From Oceanisphaera litoralis (GTDB lineage: Bacteria > Pseudomonadota > Gammaproteobacteria > Enterobacterales > Aeromonadaceae): 64,000 nt of DNA. A program made the translations under genes and the position numbers. Below, one piece after another: positions 53,159 through 62,083 of this stretch. The notes beneath the pieces were generated by a model. The model ran no database searches. It was given only the letters and a program-made list of their open reading frames with translations, and was not told the DNA's origin. Positions within the stretch are counted from its first letter, which is position 1, and each line of letters starts with the position of its first letter. Location of the stretch: positions 62,001 through 126,000 of the forward strand of contig NZ_JAFBBE010000005.1 of the NCBI RefSeq assembly GCF_016907015.1, written 5' to 3'.

Positions 53159-54496
53159 TTATGCCGGCAGCAGCTCCCGGTGCAGGTCGATGATCACCTG
53201 ATTGGCGCTGTCTTCCTGTACCAGGAAGCACAGGTTGTGCGGACTGGCACCGTAGCAGATCATGCGGATGTTGACGTTTTCCAGCGCCTGAAATACCCGG
53301 GTGCCGGTACCGTTGACTTCGCTCATGCGGTTGCCGATCAGGGCGACCAGTGCCAGGCCCTGTTCGACCTTGAGGTGGCAGTGTTTGCCGAGCTCGGCCT
53401 GCACCTCGTCGGTCAGCAGCTCGGCGCCGGCGTCCAGGGTCAGGGACACACAAATTTCCGAGGTGGTGATCAGGTCGACCGAAATCTTGTGCTTGGCCAG
53501 AATACCGAATACCTCGGCCAGAAAACCGTGTACCTGAAACATGCTCTGGTTGGTCAGGGTCAGCAGCACCTGATTGCGGCGCAGAGCCAGGGCGCGGAAC
53601 AGCGGCTGGCTGGGGGTGCTGTTGCGAATCCAGGTGCCACCGGCTTCCGGCGCCTTGCTGGAGCCCACAAACACCGGAATCTGCTTGCGTACCGCCGGTT
53701 GCAGGGTGGCGGGGTGCAGCACCTTGGCACCGAAGGTGGCCATTTCGGAGGCTTCGCTGAAGCTGATTTCGGGAATGGCGCGGGCCTCGCTTACCAGCCG
53801 CGGATCCGTGGTGTAGATGCCGGGCACGTCGGTCCAGATCTGCACGGCGCCGGCGTCCAGCGCCTCGCCCAGCAGGGCGGCGGAAAAATCGCTGCCGCCC
53901 CGGCCCAGGGTGGTGGTGCGGCCGTCCTGAGCGGCGCCGATAAAGCCCTGGGTCACCACCAGCTGGTTGTCACACAGGGGCTTGAGTTCTTTTTCCACCT
54001 CGGCGCCCAGGGTGGCCAGATCGGGGCTGGCGCGGCTGAAACGATCGTCGGTGCGCATCACCTTGCGCACATCAAACCATACCGCCGGGGTGCCGCGATG
54101 GCGCAGCAGCTCCACGAACAGCCGGGTAGACATCAGCTCGCCCTGGGCCACGATTTCATCGTGCAGCGCCTTGGTGGGGCTGATGGCGGCACTGTCGGCC
54201 AGCTCCTTGATATGGACCAGAATATCCTCGATATGCCGGGTCAGCATCTCGGGCTTGTCCAGGCTGTCGAGAATACCTTGCTGAATATCGGTCAACTGTT
54301 GCAGCAGGGTGGCACGCGAGGCGGGATCTTGTTCGCCCGAGGCCAGGGCCACCAGCAGGTTGGTCACGCCGGAGCTGGCGCTCAGTACCGCCAGACGGGT
54401 ATCGGGGTTTTGTTCGAGAATGGCGGCGCAGCGGCCCATGGCATCGGCATCGGCGACGCTGGTTCCGCCAAATTTGGCAACGGTTAACTGACTCAA
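53159..54496 (-). CDS. lysC: lysine-sensitive aspartokinase III
   Basis: Phosphorylates aspartate, the first step to lysine, threonine and methionine. It has 445 residues, like E. coli LysC (449), and is not fused to homoserine dehydrogenase. Motifs: KFGGTSVADADAM, FIGAAQDGRTTTLGRGGSDFSAAL, and two ACT domains after about residue 300 (the lysine site). The start codon is TTG at 54496, with AAGGAG six bases upstream. A lysine riboswitch lies in the leader, so expression is expected to fall when lysine is high. Confidence 0.96.
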   Translation of the reverse strand: MSQLTVAKFGGTSVADADAMGRCAAILEQNPDTRLAVLSASSGVTNLLVALASGEQDPASRATLLQQLTDIQQGILDSLDKPEMLTRHIEDILVHIKELADSAAISPTKALHDEIVAQGELMSTRLFVELLRHRGTPAVWFDVRKVMRTDDRFSRASPDLATLGAEVEKELKPLCDNQLVVTQGFIGAAQDGRTTTLGRGGSDFSAALLGEALDAGAVQIWTDVPGIYTTDPRLVSEARAIPEISFSEASEMATFGAKVLHPATLQPAVRKQIPVFVGSSKAPEAGGTWIRNSTPSQPLFRALALRRNQVLLTLTNQSMFQVHGFLAEVFGILAKHKISVDLITTSEICVSLTLDAGAELLTDEVQAELGKHCHLKVEQGLALVALIGNRMSEVNGTGTRVFQALENVNIRMICYGASPHNLCFLVQEDSANQVIIDLHRELLPA

Positions 54497-54562
54497 GTGC
54501 AGCTCCTTGATGTGTGCATATAGTAAGTAACGGGGAAACGGCTGCAGAGACGGGGAAGGTCA

Positions 54563-54728
54563 CTTAGAAGCACGCCACCCACAGGTGACAACCCGAAGGA
54601 TTCAGCCCTCGTAGCCGAGGAGGATACGCTGCCCCGTATCATCCTCTCGGCGTTATCTCCCCTGACCGGCGATCCTGGGAGTGGGAGCTCCTCCTGCCGG
54701 CTGCCTGAATAACGCGCCTCTTCTTGCC
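54563..54728 (-). promoter_or_regulatory. lysine riboswitch (L box) of lysC
   Basis: On the minus strand the leader contains, in order, AAGAAGAGGCGCGTTA, GGAGGAGCTCC, GGAGATAACGCCGAGAGGAT, TCCTCGGCTACGAGGGCTGA and ATCCTTCGGGTTGTCACC, ending in GCGTGCTTCT that pairs with AGAAG to close P1. These match the E. coli lysC leader block by block. A TTGACA at 54771-54776 (minus) may be the -35 of its promoter. There is no clear terminator before lysC, so control of translation is likely. Confidence 0.93.
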
Positions 54729-54809
54729 CGATAGTCGGGCTGTCATATAAGTACTTATTATGACAGTTTCTGTCAATCATTAAGTGGGAAAATTCATGCT
54801 GTTTCAGCG

Positions 54810-56138
54810 TTATATCAGATCTTTCATCATGATCTTGGAACGACGCTGGTAATTGTAGAGCGCCTGCTTGCCCATCGGCAGGGCGCTCACATCCACCGGT
54901 TCGAAGCCGCGCTCCCGAAACCAGTGAATGGAACGGGTGGTCAGGATAAACAGCCGGCTCATGCCGCGTTTCTTGGCCTGCTCTTCCACCTTTTGCAACA
55001 GCATGTCGCCCCGGCTGCCCCGGCGATAATCCGGGTGAATGGCCACACAGGCCATTTCCGCCATCGCCTCTTCCGGGAAGGGGTAGAGGGCGGCGCAGCC
55101 GATGATGGCGCCGTCTTTCTCTATGATGGTGAACTGATCGACTTCCATTTCCAGCTGCTCGCGGGAGCGGCGCACCAGGATGCCTTCTTCCTCCATCGGG
55201 CGGATCAGGTCCAGGATGCCGCCGATGTCGTCGATACGGGCCTGGCGGGCCTGTTCGGCACTCAGGCTGACCAGCTGAGTGCCCAGACCGTCACGGGTGA
55301 ACAGCTCTTGAATCAGGGCCCCGTCTTCCTTGTAGCTCACCAGATGGCTGCGGGGAACCCCGGCGCGACAGCTGGAAATGGCCGCCCGCAGATAACGGGC
55401 GGTGCTGGACAGGGTCTCGCCATCGGACAGCAGGCGCTGCAGATGTTCTTCGGCCTGCTCGGGAAAGAGTTCCGGAATGGCCACGCCCTCGTCGTCGATC
55501 ACGCCGCGCTGGGAGCAGAAGCCAATCAGTTTCTCGGCCTTGAGTTCGATGGCCAGGCGCCGGGCCAGCTCTTCGGAAGACAGGTTGAAGCTTTCGCCGG
55601 TCACCGAGAAACCGATGGGAGAGATCAGAACGGTGGCGCCATTGGCCAGCTGATGATGAATGGTGTCGGTATGAATGCGGCGTACCCGGCCGGAATGCTG
55701 ATAATCCACGCCATCATCCACCCCCAGCGGCTGCGCGGTGACAAAGTTGCCGGTCACCACGTTGATGCGGGCGTTCTGCATGGGGGTATTGACAAGCCCC
55801 ATCGACAACCGGGCCATGATGTCCATCTGCAAGCCACCGCAGACATTCTTGATGACGCGAAAACTGTGCTCGTCGGTCACCCGGGTATGCTTGTGAAAGA
55901 CATTTTCCAGCCCGGCTTCTTCCAGCCCCCGATCGATTTGTGGCCGGGCGCCAAAGACGATGACCAACCGGATGCCGAGGCTGGTCAGCAGCGCGATATC
56001 GGTGATGATATTGGGGAAATTGTCCTGCTCGATGGCTTCGCCACCGAGCATGACCACGAAGGTGGCGCCCCGGTGCAGATTGACATAGGGGCTGGATTGA
56101 CGAAACGCCTTGATCAGGGCGGCATCATTATCGCGCAC
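54810..56138 (-). CDS. argA: N-acetylglutamate synthase
   Basis: First step of arginine synthesis, acetylating glutamate. It has 442 residues, like E. coli ArgA (443): an N-terminal amino-acid-kinase-like domain that binds the inhibitor arginine ([26 protein letters not shown]) and a C-terminal GNAT acetyltransferase domain ([31 protein letters not shown]). The start is GTG with AAGGA seven bases upstream. A candidate ARG box lies in the leader. It is divergent from nhaD. Confidence 0.96.
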   Translation of the reverse strand: MRDNDAALIKAFRQSSPYVNLHRGATFVVMLGGEAIEQDNFPNIITDIALLTSLGIRLVIVFGARPQIDRGLEEAGLENVFHKHTRVTDEHSFRVIKNVCGGLQMDIMARLSMGLVNTPMQNARINVVTGNFVTAQPLGVDDGVDYQHSGRVRRIHTDTIHHQLANGATVLISPIGFSVTGESFNLSSEELARRLAIELKAEKLIGFCSQRGVIDDEGVAIPELFPEQAEEHLQRLLSDGETLSSTARYLRAAISSCRAGVPRSHLVSYKEDGALIQELFTRDGLGTQLVSLSAEQARQARIDDIGGILDLIRPMEEEGILVRRSREQLEMEVDQFTIIEKDGAIIGCAALYPFPEEAMAEMACVAIHPDYRRGSRGDMLLQKVEEQAKKRGMSRLFILTTRSIHWFRERGFEPVDVSALPMGKQALYNYQRRSKIMMKDLI

Positions 56139-56173
56139 GGGCAGTCCTTAAAGCGAAAACAAAAACGCATGAT

Positions 56174-56191
56174 CGTGAAAAATAATGCAAA
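56174..56191. promoter_or_regulatory. candidate ArgR box upstream of argA
   Basis: TGAAAAATAATGCA (56176-56189) matches the ARG box core TGAATWWWWATTCA with two mismatches, about 40 bases before the argA start. A weaker palindrome TAAATATTTA follows at 56201-56210, but its spacing is not the usual 21 bases. Confidence 0.4.
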
Positions 56192-56391
56192 AAACAAGAC
56201 TAAATATTTACTTTTTTGGCGGGCGGTTCGAGATGACCGAGCTGCCTTTCGATATGATAAATGCGATCGAGCACCGATAAAGCGGCCTGCCTTGACAAGT
56301 GCTTTATGTTAGTCTTTTCAACGGGGTTGACCTTAGGATGACCAGGCACCCCGGTAGCGATAGCCAAAATAACAAAAGCGAGAAAAAAACA

Positions 56392-57837
56392 ATGCAAAGG
56401 AAACTGTGCTTACTCACTCTGGGAGGGCTGACAGCACTGTTCAGCTCCTCTGTTTTCGCGGCCGCGGGCCCTCTGGACCTGACCTCTTCTGCTGTCGGTA
56501 TTTTTACCGTTGCCATCTTCATTATCGCCTATCTGCTGGTGATGGGCGAAGAATACCTCCATCTGCGCAAGTCCAAGCCGGTGCTGATTGCGGCCGGTAT
56601 CATCTGGGTTGCCATCGGCTGGACCTATATGGTCAACGGGATCCCCGGTGTAACGGAAGCCTCGTTTCGGCATAACCTGCTGGAGTATTCCGAACTGCTG
56701 CTGTTCCTGCTGGTGGCCATGACCTATATCAACGCCATGGAAGAGCGCCGGCTGTTCGATGCCCTGCGGGCCTGGATGGTACGCAAGGGGTTCAGCTACA
56801 AATCGCTGTTCTGGATGACGGGGTTTCTGGCCTTCTTTATTTCTCCCATTGCCGATAACCTGACCACGGCGCTGCTGATGTGTGCCGTGGTGATCAAGGT
56901 GGCGGAAGGGGACAAGCGTTTCATCAACCTGTGCTGCATCAATATTGTTATTGCCGCCAACGCCGGCGGCGCCTTCAGTCCCTTCGGCGACATCACCACC
57001 CTGATGGTCTGGCAGGCCGGTATCATCAAGTTCAACGAGTTCTTCATCCTGTTCATTCCTGCGTTGATCAACTATCTGGTGCCGGCACTGGTGATGGGCT
57101 TCTTTATCGAAAACCGCAAACCCGCCGCCCTCTACGAAGAAGTGGAAGTCAAACGCGGCGCCATTCGCATCGTGCTGCTGTTTCTGCTGACCATCGCCAC
57201 CGCCGTGGCCTGCCACAGTCTGCTGAACCTGCCGCCGGTACTGGGCATGATGACCGGTTTGGGTTACCTGCAGTTCTTCGGTTATTACCTGCGGCGAACC
57301 CTGCCGGGCTCACTGGCGCGCAAGCGGGTGATGGCCGAAAAGCGGGGCGATGAAGAGGCACTCAAGCGGCTGGGCAGTGTGGTGCCCTTTGACGTGTTTA
57401 GCCGAATCGCACGGGCCGAGTGGGATACGCTGCTGTTTTTCTACGGGGTGGTGATGTGTGTAGGCGGTCTGGGGTTCATGGGCTACCTGGCGCTGGTGTC
57501 CGAGCTGCTCTACGGCGGCTGGGATGCGGTGTATGCCAACATTGCGCTGGGCGTGGTGTCGGCGGTGGTGGATAACATACCGGTGATGTTCGCGGTGCTG
57601 TCCATGCAGCCGGAAATGTCCCATGGCAACTGGCTGCTGATCACCCTGACCGCCGGGGTGGGCGGCAGCCTCTTGTCCATCGGCTCGGCTGCCGGCGTGG
57701 CGCTGATGGGTCAGGCCCGGGGCATGTATACCTTTTTCGGCCATCTCAAGTGGGCCCCGGTGATCTTCCTCGGTTATGTGGCGAGTATTCTGGCGCACCT
57801 GTGGCTGAATGCCGACAGCTTCAAGGTGTTTGGCTGA
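56392..57837 (+). CDS. nhaD: Na+/H+ antiporter NhaD
   Basis: Sodium-proton antiporter of the NhaD family, common in marine and halophilic bacteria. It has 481 residues with a cleavable-looking N-terminal hydrophobic segment and about 11-12 helices. Conserved acidic and polar sites appear in SPIADNLTTALLMCAV, AANAGGAFSPFGDITTLMVW and VVDNIPVMFAVLSM. The ATG at 56392 gives the normal family N-terminus; the frame upstream overlaps leader DNA. Its role fits salt tolerance. It is followed by a MITE copy and a strong terminator. Confidence 0.95.
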   Translation: MQRKLCLLTLGGLTALFSSSVFAAAGPLDLTSSAVGIFTVAIFIIAYLLVMGEEYLHLRKSKPVLIAAGIIWVAIGWTYMVNGIPGVTEASFRHNLLEYSELLLFLLVAMTYINAMEERRLFDALRAWMVRKGFSYKSLFWMTGFLAFFISPIADNLTTALLMCAVVIKVAEGDKRFINLCCINIVIAANAGGAFSPFGDITTLMVWQAGIIKFNEFFILFIPALINYLVPALVMGFFIENRKPAALYEEVEVKRGAIRIVLLFLLTIATAVACHSLLNLPPVLGMMTGLGYLQFFGYYLRRTLPGSLARKRVMAEKRGDEEALKRLGSVVPFDVFSRIARAEWDTLLFFYGVVMCVGGLGFMGYLALVSELLYGGWDAVYANIALGVVSAVVDNIPVMFAVLSMQPEMSHGNWLLITLTAGVGGSLLSIGSAAGVALMGQARGMYTFFGHLKWAPVIFLGYVASILAHLWLNADSFKVFG

Positions 57838-57868
57838 ACCCTGGCCCTCGGCCATGAGCCAACAACAA

Positions 57869-58052
57869 TAAGCAACACCCTATAACTGATATGGATTCTG
57901 GCGCTGGCTTGCCTTTATCGTCACCCTCGCGAAGGCGGGGGTCCAGTGCCTTTGCAGGCAACCAGCAGCCTGACCGTTCTGCGCCACAAGTCCTGGATTC
58001 CCGCCTTCGCGGGAATGACGACAGAGCCATAGCTGTTATGCAGCATTACTTA
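57869..58052 (-). mobile_element. 184-bp MITE-like element, copy 3 (inverted)
   Basis: Read on the minus strand it starts TAAGTAATGCTGCATAACAG (58052-58033) and ends near CAGTTATAGGGTGTTGCTTA (57888-57869). The ACTGGACCCCC block is at offset 105, the same as in copies 1 and 2, so all three copies are gap-free over 184 bases. The right terminal repeat is the most diverged of the three. It sits between the nhaD stop and its terminator. Confidence 0.75.
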
Positions 58053-58069
58053 ACAACAATAACAATAAT

Positions 58070-58111
58070 AACGCCCCTGAAAGCGCTCGGCTTTCAGGGG
58101 CGTTTGTTTTA
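58070..58111. terminator. terminator between nhaD and the TRAP permease
   Basis: AACGCCCCTGAAAGC-GCTC-GGCTTTCAGGGGCGTT: a long stem with T-rich DNA after it and an A-rich run before it, shared by convergent genes. Confidence 0.9.
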
Positions 58112-58127
58112 TTTTTGCCGGCTCAAT

Positions 58128-60695
58128 TCAACCGGCGACGCCGGGTAACGGCGTTTGGCGGCGGCGTTGCAGCCAGACTACCAGGCCGAACAACAGGAAG
58201 CCGGGGATCCACATCAGCTCCTTGGTCCAGCGCTCGGTCGGCGCGCGCACCAGCAGGATTTCCTGATCGAAATCCAGACCGGCATCGGCGGCCGGGCTGG
58301 CGAAGGCCACGCTGTCGATCAGCACCTTGCCATTATCTTCATAAAGCAGGATGCCGAGCTTCTGCAGTCGTTCCGCGCCGGTGTCTCCTGCCGGTACCGG
58401 CAGCAACAGGCTGAATTCCTGCGGGTCGCCTACCGCATCTTCGCCGAGTATGCGCAGGCGCAGCTTGCTCTCGGTATCAATCTCGCCGATCACCTGCTCC
58501 AGTTGCGCCGGTGGCACCTCGCGATAGGGGTCATGCAGCATGTCCATCCAGAACCCCGGGCGGAACAGGGTGAAGGCCACCAGCAGCAGCAAAATCCCTT
58601 CGTACCAGCGGCTGCGCACCAGGAAAAAGCCCTGGGTACCGGCGGCGAAGATCAGCATGGCGGCGGTGGAGATCACGAAGATGAGCACGCCGTGCCAGAA
58701 GCTCACGTCAATCAGCAGCAGATCCGTGTTGAAGATGAACAGGAAGGGCAGGGCGGCGGTGCGCAAACTGTAGTAGAAGGCGGTGACGCCGGTCTTGATC
58801 GGATCACCCTTGGACACGGCGGCGGCGGCAAACGAGGCCAACCCCACCGGTGGGGTCACATCGGCCATGATGCCGAAGTAGAACACGAACAGGTGCACCG
58901 CTATCAGGGGCACTATCAGGCCGTTTTGCTGGCCCAGGGTCACCACCACGGGTGCCAGCAGGCTGGACACCACTATGTAGTTGGCGGTGGTCGGTAGCCC
59001 CATGCCCAGGATCAGGCTGAATATCGCGATGAATATCAGCATCAGCAGCAGGTTGCCCATCGACAGCAGCTCGACCAGATCGGCCAGCACCAGGCCGACC
59101 CCGGTCTGTGACACGGCACCGACGATCAGGCCCGCAGCGGCGGTCGCGATGCCGATGCCGATCATGTTGCGGGCGCCGGCCAGCAGACCCTCGCGCAGAT
59201 CGACGAGGCCGTCCATGAAGTTGCCGTGCTCGTGCAGACCGTCGGTGCGCATCCAGCTCAGCAGCGGGCGCTGGGTCAGCAGTATGACCACCAGCATCAT
59301 GCTGCCCCAGAAGGCGGATAGCCCGGGTGACAGACGCTCGACCATCAGACACCAGACCAGCACTACCACCGGCAGCAGAAAGTGCAGGCCGGACAGCAGC
59401 ACGGCCCGGGTTTGCGGCAGGGCGTCGAGTGGCGCGCTGGGGTCTTCCGGCGCCAGCGGAGCGACGCTGGCGGCAATTTTCAGCAGACCCAGATAGGCCA
59501 GCGCCAGCAGCAGGCCGACGCCTTCCAGCACATAATCGCCCAGCACGGGTTTGAGCCAGCCCAGGCCATAATAGACGGCCAGTGACAGGCCGCTGATCAG
59601 CGCCGCACCAAAGGCAAAGCCGGTCAGACGGCGCAGCCAGGGCCTGGGCTGATGGCCGCCAATCGGCTGCAGACCGAGTTTGAGTGACTCCAGATGCACT
59701 ATGTACAGCAGGGCGATATAGGAGATGGCCGCCGGCAAAAAGGCGTGTTTGATGATGTCGACATAGGGCATGCCGATGTATTCGACCATCAAAAAGGCCG
59801 CTGCGCCCATGACGGGAGGCATGATCTGGCCGTTCACCGAAGAGGCGACTTCAACCGCGCCGGCCTTCTCGGCGGAGAAGCCGGTGCGCTTCATCATGGG
59901 GATGGTGAAGGTGCCGGTGGTCACTACGTTGGCGATGGAAGAACCGGAGATCATCCCGGTCAGCCCGGAGGCGACCACCGCCGCCTTGGCCGGGCCACCA
60001 CGCAGATGGCCGAGCAGGCTGAACGCGAGCTGAATGAAGTAATGGCCGGCACCGGCGCGCTCGAGCAGAGCACCGAACAGCACGAACAGAAACACGAAGC
60101 TGGTGGACACGCCGAGGGCGATACCGAATACGCCTTCGGTGGTGATCCACTGATGATTGGCCAGGGCGTTGAAGCTGACCCCGCGATGGGCCAGCAGATC
60201 CGGCATGTAAGGGCCGGCCAGGCTGTAGACGAGAAAGACCAGGGCGATGATCGCCAGCGGCGGGCCCAGCGCCCGGCGGGTGGCTTCGAGCAGCAGTGTG
60301 ATACCGACACAGGCGGTGACCAAATCGGCAGTGGTCAGATTACCGGGGCGCTGCGACAAGTCCTGATAAAACATAAACAGATAGGCGGCAGCCGCGGAAG
60401 CCACCAGTCCCAGCACGATATCGAGCAGGGGTACCCGGTGTCGCGGCGATTTGCTGAAGGCGGGAAACACCAGAAACGCCAGCAGCAAGGCAAAGGCGAG
60501 GTGAATGGAGCGTGTTTCTGTATTGTTGAGTACGCCGACACCAAAGATGAAGGGCAATGGCGAGGCGATCCAGAGCTGGAACAGTGACCAGAACAGGGCC
60601 AGTCCGGAGATCACCCTGGCCATGATACCACCCGGTGTGCGCGCACCGACATCCTGGGCGATCAACTCCTCTGCGGACAAGTGTTTTTCTGACAT
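58128..60695 (-). CDS. TRAP transporter fused permease (4TM/12TM), TAXI type
   Basis: 855 residues, about 16-18 helices, combining the small (DctQ) and large (DctM) TRAP subunits in one chain, as usual for TAXI-TRAP systems. Motifs include GLTGMISGSSIANVVTTGTFTIPMMKRTGF and PPVMGAAAFLMVEY, and the C-terminal part has LGMGLPTTANYIV. The start MSEKHLSAEEL (60695) was chosen by composition. Sodium- or proton-driven uptake of an unknown substrate is expected, partnered by the TAXI receptor 145 bases upstream. Confidence 0.93.
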   Translation of the reverse strand: MSEKHLSAEELIAQDVGARTPGGIMARVISGLALFWSLFQLWIASPLPFIFGVGVLNNTETRSIHLAFALLLAFLVFPAFSKSPRHRVPLLDIVLGLVASAAAAYLFMFYQDLSQRPGNLTTADLVTACVGITLLLEATRRALGPPLAIIALVFLVYSLAGPYMPDLLAHRGVSFNALANHQWITTEGVFGIALGVSTSFVFLFVLFGALLERAGAGHYFIQLAFSLLGHLRGGPAKAAVVASGLTGMISGSSIANVVTTGTFTIPMMKRTGFSAEKAGAVEVASSVNGQIMPPVMGAAAFLMVEYIGMPYVDIIKHAFLPAAISYIALLYIVHLESLKLGLQPIGGHQPRPWLRRLTGFAFGAALISGLSLAVYYGLGWLKPVLGDYVLEGVGLLLALAYLGLLKIAASVAPLAPEDPSAPLDALPQTRAVLLSGLHFLLPVVVLVWCLMVERLSPGLSAFWGSMMLVVILLTQRPLLSWMRTDGLHEHGNFMDGLVDLREGLLAGARNMIGIGIATAAAGLIVGAVSQTGVGLVLADLVELLSMGNLLLMLIFIAIFSLILGMGLPTTANYIVVSSLLAPVVVTLGQQNGLIVPLIAVHLFVFYFGIMADVTPPVGLASFAAAAVSKGDPIKTGVTAFYYSLRTAALPFLFIFNTDLLLIDVSFWHGVLIFVISTAAMLIFAAGTQGFFLVRSRWYEGILLLLVAFTLFRPGFWMDMLHDPYREVPPAQLEQVIGEIDTESKLRLRILGEDAVGDPQEFSLLLPVPAGDTGAERLQKLGILLYEDNGKVLIDSVAFASPAADAGLDFDQEILLVRAPTERWTKELMWIPGFLLFGLVVWLQRRRQTPLPGVAG

Positions 60696-60732
60696 AGGGG
60701 GATACCTATCTTGGTGGTGCAACAGCAAGGAG

Positions 60733-60760
60733 AAAACCCCTCCCGCTGTGGCAGGAGAGG
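60733..60760 (-). terminator. hairpin between TAXI receptor and TRAP permease
   Basis: On the minus strand CCTCTCCTG and CGGGAGGGG pair around CCACAG, followed by TTTT. It probably acts as a partial terminator that keeps receptor above permease. Confidence 0.45.
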
Positions 60761-60840
60761 TTGGTGGCGACAAGATACCTGTGTCAGGCGGCATGCCCGC
60801 TGGCGGTTACCTCATGGCCTACAGCGTCGCTGGTTGGCGG

Positions 60841-61815
60841 TTACAGCCAGCCTTTTTCCTTGTAGAAACGTTCGGCACCTTCATGCAGCGGCGCCGTAAT
60901 GCCGGCACTGATCATGTCTTCTGCCTTGAGATCGGCAAAGGCGGGGTGCAGACGCTTGAAGCGCTCCAGATTGTCGAACACGGACTTGACCAGTTGATAG
61001 ACCACGTCCGGGTCGGCTTGCTCCGTGGTGGCCAGCACCGCCTTGCCACCGATGGAGGGAATAGGCTGGTCAACGCCCGGGTAGAGGCCGGCGGGAATAT
61101 TGGCGCGGGTGAAGTAGCTGGCTTTTTCCAGCAGCTTGTCGGCCCCGGCGCCTTCAACCGGGATCAGCTTGGCATCGGCGGTGGTCAGCGCTTCCTGAAT
61201 GGCGCCGCTGGGGTGACCAACCATATAGGTAATGGCATCCAGGTTGTTGTCGCCGAGGGCCGCGGCCATTTCTGCCGGTTTCAGCTCGGCGGCCAGCGAG
61301 AAACTGTCCTTGCTCCAGCCGCTGGCCTGCATCAACTCATCGAAGGTATCGCGGCTACCGGAGCCGGGTACGCCGATATTGACCCGCTTGCCCTTGAGAT
61401 CGTCGACGCCATTGATGTTGCTGTCGTTACGCACCACGATGGTGAGTATCTCGCTTTGCAGAGAAAAGACGGCGCGCAGGTTGTTTACCGGTTTCTTGTC
61501 GAAGGGAGCCAGACCTTCCAGCGCCTTGTACTGGTGATCGGACTGGATAAAGCCGAAGTCGTAGTCGCCGTTTTGCAGCGAGACGATATTGCCGACACTG
61601 CCTGCCGATGAGGGCGCATTACATTTTATGTCATGCTCTTCGGCACCGCGATTGAGGAAACGGCACACCGATTGGCCGGCGGTGTAATAAACACCGGTCT
61701 GGCCGCCGGTACCTATGGTGACGTAGCGCGCTTCGGCACCGGCCTGGGTGCTGAACAGGAGGGCGGTCACGGCGCCGGTAACAAGCTTGATGACATTACG
61801 ATTATGCATATCCAT
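60841..61815 (-). CDS. TAXI-family TRAP transporter substrate-binding protein
   Basis: About 324 residues with a signal peptide (VIKLVTGAVTALLFSTQAGA). The TAXI hallmark YVTIGTGGQTGVYYTAGQSVCRF begins the mature part, followed by GDYDFGFIQSDHQYKA and RVNIGVPGSGSRDTFDELM. The start is ambiguous because a GATATG hexamer repeats: ATG at 61821, 61815 or 61809; 61815 has GAGGA seven bases upstream. Substrate unknown (other TAXI proteins bind glutamate or other acids). Confidence 0.92.
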   Translation of the reverse strand: MDMHNRNVIKLVTGAVTALLFSTQAGAEARYVTIGTGGQTGVYYTAGQSVCRFLNRGAEEHDIKCNAPSSAGSVGNIVSLQNGDYDFGFIQSDHQYKALEGLAPFDKKPVNNLRAVFSLQSEILTIVVRNDSNINGVDDLKGKRVNIGVPGSGSRDTFDELMQASGWSKDSFSLAAELKPAEMAAALGDNNLDAITYMVGHPSGAIQEALTTADAKLIPVEGAGADKLLEKASYFTRANIPAGLYPGVDQPIPSIGGKAVLATTEQADPDVVYQLVKSVFDNLERFKRLHPAFADLKAEDMISAGITAPLHEGAERFYKEKGWL

Positions 61816-62000
61816 ATCCATATCCTCGGGTTATGTTTCAAATAACATTTTCATCCCTATGATTAACATACTTGTTCATATGTATTCATATGAGGCAGCC
61901 ACGTTAATGTAATACTTTCCTTTTGGCTAATCAAACATGGTTGATAACAATTACTGTTATTTTGTAACAATTGGTGTCGTCTGATAACAGTGGGTAAGCA

Positions 62001-62040
62001 TAGTAGTGCGAATAATAGTAGTGCGAATAGTAGTGCCAAT
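62001..62040 (+). repeat. 12-15-bp degenerate tandem repeat
   Basis: AGTAGTGCGAAT is repeated about three times (62002, 62017, 62029) in the AT-rich 268-base gap between the dadA-like gene and the TAXI gene. No gene is seen in that gap. Confidence 0.7.
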
Positions 62041-62083
62041 AAAAACGTGAGAATAGATACAGCGAGAATAATACAGGCCGGTA

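Noticed and set aside
54924-56312. Plus-strand open frame opposite argA
   Set aside because: Antisense to a complete N-acetylglutamate synthase; no motif or ribosome site.
56284-56391. Sodium riboswitch before nhaD
   Set aside because: No recognised Na+ riboswitch core can be traced in the short leader; only a TTGACA without a partner -10 is seen.
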